From Firmicutes bacterium UBA1764 (lineage in GTDB: Bacteria; Bacillota; Clostridia; Peptostreptococcales; Anaerovoracaceae), in the NCBI GenBank assembly GCA_002315535.1, contig DCHA01000051.1, positions 172 through 16,938 of the forward strand: DNA of 16,767 nt. Reading direction: 5' to 3'. Each line of letters starts with the position of its first letter. Position 1 is the first letter of the stretch. Below are positions 1 to 6,036 of the stretch, piece by piece. Position numbers and translations under genes: made by a program. The notes below the pieces were generated by a model. That model saw nothing but the letters and a program-made list of their open reading frames with translations, was not told the origin of the DNA and did no database searches.

Positions 1-20
1 GCCAACTAAGCTACACCGCC
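1..20 (-). tRNA. tRNA gene, 5' part only (truncated by window edge)
   Basis: Read on the minus strand from position 20, the sequence is GGCGGTG-TA-GCTT-AGTTGGC. This fits the canonical order of 7-nt acceptor strand, U8-A9, 4-nt D stem, A14 and a GG-containing D loop. A consensus promoter lies at the right distance upstream (57-85). The anticodon and 3' half are outside the window, so the amino acid cannot be read. The 5' sequence resembles clostridial elongator tRNA-Met genes, but that is recollection only. Confidence 0.75.
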
Positions 21-24
21 ATAT

Positions 25-50
25 CGCAGCCGCTTTTTTTCGCGACTGCG
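25..50 (-). other. Perfect hairpin in the 5' leader of the tRNA transcript
   Basis: On the minus strand CGCAGTCGC (42-50) pairs with GCGGCTGCG (25-33). This gives nine pairs including one T-G wobble, closed by the 8-nt A-rich loop GAAAAAAA. The predicted transcription start from the promoter at 57-85 is about position 50, so the hairpin would be the very first thing transcribed. It ends four nt before the mature tRNA. The pairing is seen directly. A role in RNase P processing or 5' end protection is inference. Confidence 0.6.
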
Positions 51-56
51 GGAATT

Positions 57-85
57 ATTATATCCAAAATACGGATATAAGTCAA
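57..85 (-). promoter_or_regulatory. Consensus housekeeping-sigma promoter of the tRNA gene
   Basis: On the minus strand the -35 is TTGACT (80-85), the spacer is 17 bp (63-79) and the -10 is a perfect TATAAT (57-62). Predicted start is about position 50. Two perfect dyads lie over it. ATAAGTCAA/TTGACTTAT (77-85 and 93-101) covers the -35, and TTATATCC/GGATATAA (58-65 and 73-80) covers the spacer and most of the -10. Confidence 0.85.
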
Positions 86-108
86 GAATTATTTGACTTA
101 TTTTAAAA

Positions 109-1572
109 CTATTTGCTTTCTTCAAGGAGCTTGCAAACGAATTGGTACATTCTCTCAGTTGAAGGAACAGACAGTCTCTCTCTCGGAGAGTGAATATCGT
201 AAAGAGCGGGTCCAAGTGATATTGCATCAAGTCCCGGAATCTTATCAATAAAGAGTCCGCACTCAAGTCCGCCATGTGTAGCAGCCCTGCCCGGCTCAAC
301 CCCGTTAAGCTCTTTGTAAACCTTAACAGAAAGGTCTCTGAATTCGGATTCCTTTCTATACGGCCATGCCGGATAAATACCGTGAAGCTGAACGTCGCCT
401 CCGGCAGCCTTGGTGATGCTGACGATTTCATCAACAAGCTCGTCCTTTTCAGCCTTAATGGATGATCTGACTGCAAACTTGAAGAAGAAACCTTCGCTGT
501 CAACCTTCATAACGCCCATATTAAGAGAGGTCTGCGGGATTCCTTCGAAATCAGGAAGCATCTTCTTAATACCATGAGGCATTTTGCTCCAAGCAGCAAG
601 AATCTTCTGAGTCTTTGCAAGATTATATGCCTGCATTCCTGCTTCAGGTTTTCCCATAAGCTCAAACTTGATTTCAGCATTAGGATCTGCCGTAGCAAGC
701 TCTTCCTTAATCTTTTCGCGATACCTAAGGCACATGCTGTTAATAGGATTAATTGCATCAGACGGAGCCGCAATAACAACTTCAGAATGATTACAAATTA
801 CATTGTCGAATTTGCCACCCTCGCCGGATACAAGCAGCATGCCCTGATTATGTGTGCTTGCGAAGTAAAGGAACTGGCCCATCAGATAGTTAGCAGAGCC
901 TCTTCCGTCAGCGATATCACAGCCGCTGTGTCCGCCCAGGAAGCCTGTGCAAACAATCTTTGCAAGAAGATAATCCTCCGGAATGTCGCAAAGCTTTGCA
1001 GGAATAAATCCGTCAGTTCTGCATCCGCCTGCGCAGGAAAGTGTAAATACGCCCTCCTCTTCTGAGTCGAGATTGAGAAGACGTCTGCCCTTAAGGTCAC
1101 TGCAATCAAGTCCTGATGCACCGTCCATACCGGTCTCTTCATCTACAGTGATAACAACCTCAAGTGCCGGAGCCTTAAGCTCCTTATCAGCAAGCATTGC
1201 CATAGCGCAGGCAACCGCAATGCAGTCGTCTCCGCCAAGAGATGTCTTGTCAGCCCATACCCACTCACCATCGGTCATAAGATCAAGGCCCTCTTTTGCC
1301 ATATCCTTTGTGCAGTCAGGTGTCTGCGCACAAACCATGTCCATGTGACCCTGAACAATATAAACAGGTGAATTCTCGTATCCCGGCGCAGCATCCTTAT
1401 AGATAACGACATTATTTAAATCATCCTGTCTATATCTGAGGCCCTGCTCCTTTGCAAAGTCAACGAGTAGATCGCTTATTATTTTTGTATTGCCGGAGCC
1501 ATGCGGAACAGAACAAAGCTGTTCAAAATAGTAAAATACCTTCTCCGGTTTTAATCCTTCTAAAACTGCCAT
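109..1572 (-). CDS. pepD: Xaa-His dipeptidase (aminoacyl-histidine dipeptidase, PepD), M20 metallopeptidase
   Basis: This cytosolic di-zinc peptidase cleaves dipeptides such as carnosine and Xaa-His and recycles amino acids. The 487 residues match the usual PepD length. Family motifs are in order: PHGSGN near 23-28, GHMDM (H76 metal ligand, D78 catalytic), GGDD (113-116, bridging Asp), DEETG (E145 catalytic base, E146 ligand), NLDSEEEG (D169) and a C-terminal DIHSPRE with H461. H461 falls at the position expected from characterised Vibrio PepD. The N-terminal segment runs straight into the family sequence, so the ATG at 1572 is well supported. That ATG lies only 2 nt after the gap stop codon and has no clear Shine-Dalgarno sequence, so translation is probably coupled to gap. 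No terminator follows. The tRNA promoter begins about 25 nt downstream of the stop. Confidence 0.95.
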   Translation of the reverse strand: MAVLEGLKPEKVFYYFEQLCSVPHGSGNTKIISDLLVDFAKEQGLRYRQDDLNNVVIYKDAAPGYENSPVYIVQGHMDMVCAQTPDCTKDMAKEGLDLMTDGEWVWADKTSLGGDDCIAVACAMAMLADKELKAPALEVVITVDEETGMDGASGLDCSDLKGRRLLNLDSEEEGVFTLSCAGGCRTDGFIPAKLCDIPEDYLLAKIVCTGFLGGHSGCDIADGRGSANYLMGQFLYFASTHNQGMLLVSGEGGKFDNVICNHSEVVIAAPSDAINPINSMCLRYREKIKEELATADPNAEIKFELMGKPEAGMQAYNLAKTQKILAAWSKMPHGIKKMLPDFEGIPQTSLNMGVMKVDSEGFFFKFAVRSSIKAEKDELVDEIVSITKAAGGDVQLHGIYPAWPYRKESEFRDLSVKVYKELNGVEPGRAATHGGLECGLFIDKIPGLDAISLGPALYDIHSPRERLSVPSTERMYQFVCKLLEESK

Positions 1573-1574
1573 AA

Positions 1575-2585
1575 TTACTTAAGATTGCCCATGTACTTGA
1601 GAGTTCTTACGAGCTGGCAAGTATAGGACATTTCATTATCATACCAAGATGTAACTCTTACTTCATAAAGATTATCCTTAATCTTCATGCAATCTGTCTG
1701 TGTAGCATCAAAGAGTGAACCATAGCTCATTCCAACGATATCTGTTGAAACGATTTCTTCTTCTGTATAACCGTAGGACTGGTTAGCAGCCTTCTTCATT
1801 GCAGCATTAATTACTTCAACGTTAAGTTCCTTCTTTGTTTCTACTACTGCATCAAGAACTGTGATTGATCCGGATGGTGTAGGAACACGAAGTGCATTTC
1901 CTGTAAGCTTACCCTTGAGCTCAGGAATAACAAGACCGATTGCCTTTGCAGCACCTGTGCTGTTTGGAACAATATTAACGGCAGCAGCTCTTGCTCTTCT
2001 GAAGTCACCCTTCTTGTGTGGTCCGTCAAGGATCATCTGGTCACCTGTATAAGCGTGAACTGTTGTCATGAAACCGCTCTGGATTGGAGCAAGCTTATTA
2101 AGTGCATATGTCATAGGAGCAAGGCAATTTGTTGTGCAGGAAGCACCGCTGACAATCTTGTCTTCCTTCTTTAATGTCTTATGGTTAACATTGTAAACGA
2201 TAGTAGGAACATCATTTCCTGCAGGAGCAGAAATAAGGACTCTCTTAGCTCCGGCCTTAATATGAGCCATTGCCTTGTCCTTTGATGTATAGAAGCCTGT
2301 GCATTCAAGAACTACATCAACTCCAAGCTTCTTCCAAGGAAGATTTGCAGCATCAGCTTCTTTGTAAATCTTAATCTTCTTTCCGTTTACAACGATAAAG
2401 TCTTCACCGGCTTCGATTTTCTTGTCATACTTCTTCTGTACTGAGTCATACTTAAGAAGATGTGCGAGCATGTCAGGTGATGTAAGATCATTAATAGCTA
2501 CGATTTCGAAATCCTTATTTCCAAATACCTGTCTGAAAGCAAGACGACCAATTCTTCCGAAACCGTTAATAGCAAGTTTAACCAT
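1575..2585 (-). CDS. gap: Glyceraldehyde-3-phosphate dehydrogenase, phosphorylating (type I)
   Basis: This glycolytic enzyme makes 1,3-bisphosphoglycerate from glyceraldehyde-3-phosphate with NAD and phosphate. The 336 residues are full length. Visible signatures are the Rossmann start NGFGRIGRLAFR (8-18), D33 after the second beta strand (favours NAD over NADP), the active-site SGASCTTNCLAP with catalytic C150, H177 in TTVHAYTGDQ, and the C-terminal SWYDNEMSYT. The start is supported by AGGAG at 2592-2596, six nt before the ATG. It is the first gene of a gap-pepD transcription unit. It stands alone, without pgk or tpiA beside it, as happens in several clostridia. Its promoter region is shared with divergent nrdG, and an NrdR-like palindrome lies directly against its -10. 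Confidence 0.97.
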   Translation of the reverse strand: MVKLAINGFGRIGRLAFRQVFGNKDFEIVAINDLTSPDMLAHLLKYDSVQKKYDKKIEAGEDFIVVNGKKIKIYKEADAANLPWKKLGVDVVLECTGFYTSKDKAMAHIKAGAKRVLISAPAGNDVPTIVYNVNHKTLKKEDKIVSGASCTTNCLAPMTYALNKLAPIQSGFMTTVHAYTGDQMILDGPHKKGDFRRARAAAVNIVPNSTGAAKAIGLVIPELKGKLTGNALRVPTPSGSITVLDAVVETKKELNVEVINAAMKKAANQSYGYTEEEIVSTDIVGMSYGSLFDATQTDCMKIKDNLYEVRVTSWYDNEMSYTCQLVRTLKYMGNLK

Positions 2586-2591
2586 TTTGAA

Positions 2592-2596
2592 CTCCT
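2592..2596 (-). promoter_or_regulatory. Ribosome binding site of gap
   Basis: AGGAG on the minus strand, six nt upstream of the ATG at 2583-2585. It fixes the gap start. Confidence 0.8.
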
Positions 2597-2636
2597 TTTC
2601 ATTAAACCACTTATTGTATTTTTTTTATTAACTTAT

Positions 2637-2647
2637 TAATTATAGCA
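2637..2647 (-). promoter_or_regulatory. Extended -10 promoter of gap-pepD
   Basis: On the minus strand TGC-TATAAT has its hexamer at 2639-2644, with a TG at -15/-14. No good -35 stands 16-18 bp upstream (TTTCTA at 2662-2667 is the nearest). Expected start is about 2632, giving a leader of roughly 47 nt to the gap ATG. Confidence 0.65.
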
Positions 2648-2660
2648 CTATATATATTGT
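2645..2660. promoter_or_regulatory. Possible single NrdR box between gap and nrdG
   Basis: GCACTATATATATTGT matches the NrdR consensus acaCwAtATaTwGtgt at 14 of 16 positions. The two misses are the first base and the thirteenth. No second box is seen at the usual 31-32 bp centre spacing on either side. The AT-rich core makes chance matches easier. It lies directly upstream of the gap -10 and 45 nt before the nrdG start. Confidence 0.4.
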
Positions 2661-2704
2661 TTAGAAATATGATAGAATAAAAAAATAACAAGAAAGGAAA
2701 TAAA

Positions 2705-3397
2705 ATGAATATAAATGGATTACAAAAATTAACCCTGCTCGATTTCCCGGGACACACTGCATGTACGGTTTTTCTGGCAGGATGCGATATGAAATGCCCG
2801 TTTTGCCATAACTCGGACTTAATTGATGGCAGCGCTCCGGTCGAAATGACCGAAACAGAACTTTACGATTTCTTAAAAAAACGCAACGGTCTGCTTGACG
2901 GAGTTGCATTTACCGGCGGCGAGCCTACCCTTAGAAAAGAGCTTCCGGAGGTTCTCAGAGAAATCAAAGCTTTAGGTTATGCAACCAAACTTGATACAAA
3001 CGGTGCTCACCCAGACAGACTAAAAGCAATTCTTGACCAAGGGCTTGCAGACTATGTTGCAATGGATATAAAAAACAGCCCCGCAAAATACAGTCTGACT
3101 ACCGGAGTTGACAATATAAATATAGTTAACATTAAAGAGTCCATTTCGCTTATCATGAACTCCGGCATAGATTATGAATTCAGAACTACCGTTATCGACC
3201 AGCTTCATAATGAAGAATCCTTTGAGGGTATAAAGGATTTAATCCAGGGCGCTAAAAACTATTTCCTGCAAGCCTTTACCGACAGAGACACTGTTATGTT
3301 CAGCGGCTTTTCAGCCCCATCAAAGGAGCAAATGGAAAAGTATGCCGAAATTGTGTCCAAAAGCGTTAAAAATGTCTCCCTCAGAGGAGTTGATTAA
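2705..3397 (+). CDS. nrdG: Anaerobic ribonucleoside-triphosphate reductase activating protein (radical SAM)
   Basis: This activase uses a [4Fe-4S] cluster and S-adenosylmethionine to place the glycyl radical on NrdD. The radical-SAM motif CxxxCxxC is C27, C31, C34, followed by HN. The GGEPT motif that binds the SAM amino group is at 71-75. At 230 residues it is longer than the E. coli type NrdG. It belongs to the NrdG2-like group that begins with a NGLQKLTLLDFPG-type segment and often accompanies non-enterobacterial NrdDs. The SD AAAGGA (2694-2699) precedes the ATG. It lies 198 bp ahead of nrdD in the same direction, but nrdD has its own NrdR-controlled promoter. A nrdG promoter could not be resolved. 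A possible NrdR box at 2645-2660 suggests co-regulation. No terminator follows the stop, so read-through into nrdD is plausible. Confidence 0.93.
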   Translation: MNINGLQKLTLLDFPGHTACTVFLAGCDMKCPFCHNSDLIDGSAPVEMTETELYDFLKKRNGLLDGVAFTGGEPTLRKELPEVLREIKALGYATKLDTNGAHPDRLKAILDQGLADYVAMDIKNSPAKYSLTTGVDNINIVNIKESISLIMNSGIDYEFRTTVIDQLHNEESFEGIKDLIQGAKNYFLQAFTDRDTVMFSGFSAPSKEQMEKYAEIVSKSVKNVSLRGVD

Positions 3398-3463
3398 TTT
3401 GCAAACTTGCCAAAGACATTGATTTTTCAAGCTTTTAAACAAATTCGTTGCAAATATCACAAA

Positions 3464-3479
3464 ACACAAGATATAGTGT
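3464..3479. promoter_or_regulatory. NrdR box 1
   Basis: ACACAAGATATAGTGT matches the NrdR consensus acaCwAtATaTwGtgt at 15 of 16 positions, including both ACAC/GTGT flanks. NrdR is the ATP-cone repressor of ribonucleotide reductase genes. Box 1 lies upstream of the -35 and is the distal of two boxes. Confidence 0.88.
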
Positions 3480-3495
3480 TTTTGATATTTTTTAC

Positions 3496-3511
3496 ACACA
3501 ATATATATTGA
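3496..3511. promoter_or_regulatory. NrdR box 2, overlapping the -35 of nrdD
   Basis: ACACAATATATATTGA matches the NrdR consensus at 14 of 16 positions. The gap to box 1 is 16 bp, so the centres are 32 bp apart, or three helical turns, the usual geometry for tandem NrdR sites. It overlaps the -35 hexamer by four bases, so bound NrdR would block RNA polymerase. Confidence 0.8.
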
Positions 3512-3536
3512 CTTCAGCCTTCCATAATGCTATATT
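3508..3536 (+). promoter_or_regulatory. Promoter of nrdD
   Basis: -35 TTGACT (3508-3513), 17-bp spacer, -10 TATATT (3531-3536) preceded by TGC, which makes an extended -10. Expected start is about 3543, leaving a leader of about 53 nt. Confidence 0.8.
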
Positions 3537-3581
3537 AGTAATGCGTTTTATGTTTTATAAAACTATTTTAGTGCATTTATG

Positions 3582-3587
3582 TGGAGG
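3582..3587 (+). promoter_or_regulatory. Ribosome binding site of nrdD
   Basis: TGGAGG ends eight nt before the ATG at 3596. It decides the start, which also begins directly with the ATP-cone sequence. Confidence 0.85.
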
Positions 3588-3595
3588 TTTTTTAA

Positions 3596-5983
3596 ATGTA
3601 CCAGGTAATCAAGAGAGACGGAAAAACAGTAGATTTTGATATTAAAAAAATCAGCAGTGCTATCACAATGGCCTTTGATGCTATCGAAAAAGAATACCAT
3701 CCGAGTATTATCGATATGCTCGCACTGCGTGTAACCGCAGACTTTGCAGGCAAGGTAAAAGACGGTTCTATTACAGTAGAAGATATTCAGGACAGCGCAG
3801 AGCGTGTTCTTTCTGAAGCAGGTTATGCAGATGTTTCAAAAGCATACATTCTTTACAGACGCCAGAGAGAAAAGGTTCGTAATATCAGCGCGACAATGCT
3901 TGACTATAAGGGTTTGGTAGATGATTATCTCCAGATCAATGACTGGCGTGTTAAAGAAAACTCCACAGTTACATATTCTGTAGGCGGTCTCATTCTCTCC
4001 AATTCCGGAGCAATCACCGCAAACTATTGGCTTTCAGAAATATATGATGATGAAATTGCTCAGGCACACAAGACCACAGCAATCCACATTCACGACCTTT
4101 CAATGCTCACAGGCTACTGCGCAGGCTGGTCACTTAAGCAGCTCATTCAGGAAGGCCTTGGAGGAATTCCGGGAAAAATCACATCATCACCAGCAGGCCA
4201 TCTTTCAACACTTTGCAACCAGATGGTTAACTTCCTTGGTATCATGCAAAACGAATGGGCAGGCGCTCAGGCATTCAGTTCATTTGATACCTATCTTGCA
4301 CCTTTCGTAAAGATTGATAACCTTTCTCAGAAGGAAGTTAAGCAGGCTATTCAGTCCTTCGTATATGGTGTAAACACACCTTCACGTTGGGGTACTCAGG
4401 CACCATTCTCAAATATCACACTTGACTGGACAGTTCCTAATGACCTTAAGAATCTCCCTGCAATAGTAGCAGGCAAGGAACAGGATTTCACCTATGGTGA
4501 CTGCCAGAAGGAAATGGATATGGTTAATAAGGCATTCATTGAAATCATGATCGAAGGCGATGCTAACGGTCGTGGATTCCAGTACCCTATTCCAACCTAT
4601 TCAATCACCAGAGATTTCGACTGGAGCGAATCAGAAAACAACAAGCTTCTCTTCGAAATGACTGCTAAGTACGGAACACCTTACTTCAGCAACTATATTA
4701 ATTCCGACATGGAGCCAAGCGATGTTCGTTCAATGTGCTGCAGACTTCGTCTCGATTTAAGAGAACTCAGAAAGAAGTCCGGAGGCTTCTTCGGCTCAGG
4801 TGAATCCACAGGATCAATCGGCGTTGTTACAATCAATATGCCAAGAATTGCTTACCAATCAGAAAATGAAGCAGACTTCTATTCAAGACTTGATAAGCTT
4901 ATGGATATCTCCGCAAGATCACTTAAGATCAAGAGAACAGTTATCACAAAGCTCCTCAACAACGGACTTTATCCTTATACAAAGAGATACCTCGGAACAT
5001 TCGAAAACCACTTCTCCACTATCGGACTTGTCGGCATGAATGAAGCAGGACTCAATGCTAAGTGGCTCAGAGCAGACCTTACAGATCCTAAGGTTCAGAA
5101 GTTTGCCGCTGAGGTTCTTGATCACATGAGAGAAAGACTTTCCGACTATCAGGAGGAATACGGCGATCTTTACAACCTCGAAGCTACACCTGCAGAATCC
5201 ACAACATACAGATTCGCAAAGCACGATAAGGAGCAGTTCCCTGATATTATTACTGCAAATGATAACGGAGATCCTTACTATACAAATTCCAGCCATCTCC
5301 CTGTTGGCTACACAGAGGATATCTTCTCTGCTCTGGATGTTCAGGATGAGCTCCAGACAAGATATACAAGCGGAACAGTATTCCATGCATTCCTCGGAGA
5401 AAAGCTTCCTGATTGGAAGGCAGCTGCTTCTCTCGTAAGAAAGATTGCAGAAAACTACAAGCTTCCTTACTACACAATGTCACCGACATACAGTGTTTGC
5501 AAAGACCACGGATATCTTCCTGGTGAACAGAAAATTTGCCCACACTGCGGACAGCCTACAGAGGTTTATTCCAGAATTACAGGCTACTACAGACCGGTTC
5601 AAAACTGGAACGATGGTAAGACTCAGGAATACAACGACAGAAAAGAATACAATCTCGGCAGATCCCATCTTACTCACCAGGGACCTCAGAATATAGATAT
5701 CACACAGCGTCCGGTATTTAATGCTCAGGAAAATGCCGCTGCAGCAGGAAGCCCTAAGGCATATCTGTTCACAACTCCATCATGTCCAAACTGCAAGCTT
5801 GCAAAAGCTCTGCTCGAAAAGGCCGGAGTTGCGTATGAAACATTAATCGCTGAAGAGCATCCTGATCTTGTAGCAAAATTCGAAATCAGACAGGCACCTA
5901 CCCTCGTTTTCGAAACAGCAGCGGGATTTGATAAATACAAGGGAGTATCCGATATCAAAGGCTACCTTACAAAGATTAGCTAG
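3596..5983 (+). CDS. nrdD: Anaerobic (class III) ribonucleotide reductase with C-terminal glutaredoxin-like domain
   Basis: This enzyme reduces ribonucleoside triphosphates to dNTPs by glycyl-radical chemistry. Domains in order are an ATP-cone allosteric domain (about 2-92, VIKRDGK start), the ten-stranded catalytic barrel, a zinc site (C635, H638, C648, C651), the glycyl-radical loop ITGYYRPV (G663) and a short linker (about 690-718). A redoxin domain (about 720-795) follows, with CPNC (C730, C733) and a cis-Pro motif QAPTL (P768). Active-site cysteines are C175 in TGYCAGW and C381-C382 in SMCCRL. Where formate-using NrdDs have Asn (the N of FNLGVVT, T4 N311), this protein has S407 in GSIGVVT. 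That agrees with the thioredoxin-using subgroup shown for Neisseria bacilliformis NrdD. The fused redoxin and the adjacent flavoprotein gene support disulfide-based reduction. Two NrdR boxes control it. Confidence 0.96.
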   Translation: MYQVIKRDGKTVDFDIKKISSAITMAFDAIEKEYHPSIIDMLALRVTADFAGKVKDGSITVEDIQDSAERVLSEAGYADVSKAYILYRRQREKVRNISATMLDYKGLVDDYLQINDWRVKENSTVTYSVGGLILSNSGAITANYWLSEIYDDEIAQAHKTTAIHIHDLSMLTGYCAGWSLKQLIQEGLGGIPGKITSSPAGHLSTLCNQMVNFLGIMQNEWAGAQAFSSFDTYLAPFVKIDNLSQKEVKQAIQSFVYGVNTPSRWGTQAPFSNITLDWTVPNDLKNLPAIVAGKEQDFTYGDCQKEMDMVNKAFIEIMIEGDANGRGFQYPIPTYSITRDFDWSESENNKLLFEMTAKYGTPYFSNYINSDMEPSDVRSMCCRLRLDLRELRKKSGGFFGSGESTGSIGVVTINMPRIAYQSENEADFYSRLDKLMDISARSLKIKRTVITKLLNNGLYPYTKRYLGTFENHFSTIGLVGMNEAGLNAKWLRADLTDPKVQKFAAEVLDHMRERLSDYQEEYGDLYNLEATPAESTTYRFAKHDKEQFPDIITANDNGDPYYTNSSHLPVGYTEDIFSALDVQDELQTRYTSGTVFHAFLGEKLPDWKAAASLVRKIAENYKLPYYTMSPTYSVCKDHGYLPGEQKICPHCGQPTEVYSRITGYYRPVQNWNDGKTQEYNDRKEYNLGRSHLTHQGPQNIDITQRPVFNAQENAAAAGSPKAYLFTTPSCPNCKLAKALLEKAGVAYETLIAEEHPDLVAKFEIRQAPTLVFETAAGFDKYKGVSDIKGYLTKIS

Positions 5984-5993
5984 TAAAAAAACG

Positions 5994-6021
5994 AATGGGC
6001 GGACAATCCGCCCATTTAATT
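5994..6021 (+). terminator. Hairpin between nrdD and the flavoprotein gene (weak terminator or attenuator)
   Basis: AATGGGCGGA (5994-6003) pairs perfectly with TCCGCCCATT (6007-6016) around a 3-nt loop CAA. A weak tract TTAATTT follows, and an A run precedes it. The stem is strong but the U tract is broken, so partial termination is more likely than a full stop. It lies 10 nt after the nrdD stop codon. Confidence 0.65.
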
Positions 6022-6036
6022 TATGAGGATAATAAC

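Larger units (their letters stand above)
3398..3595. other. nrdG-nrdD intergenic region (198 bp)
   Basis: The first 65 bp (3398-3462) show no terminator, promoter or ORF that I can support. A 7-bp inverted repeat, TTTGCAA and TTGCAAA, lies too far apart to be a convincing hairpin. The remainder is the nrdD control region: two NrdR boxes, promoter and ribosome binding site, listed separately. Confidence 0.6.

Noticed and set aside
77..101. 9-bp dyad after pepD as an intrinsic terminator
   Set aside because: The stem is A/T-rich and not followed by a T run on the minus strand. It overlaps the -35 of the tRNA promoter, which explains the sequence better.
5995..6036. Upstream in-frame start for the flavoprotein (14 extra residues)
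   Set aside because: The ATG at 5995 is part of the hairpin stem and has no Shine-Dalgarno. The ATG at 6037 has GAGG at good spacing and begins at the conserved FAD-binding segment.
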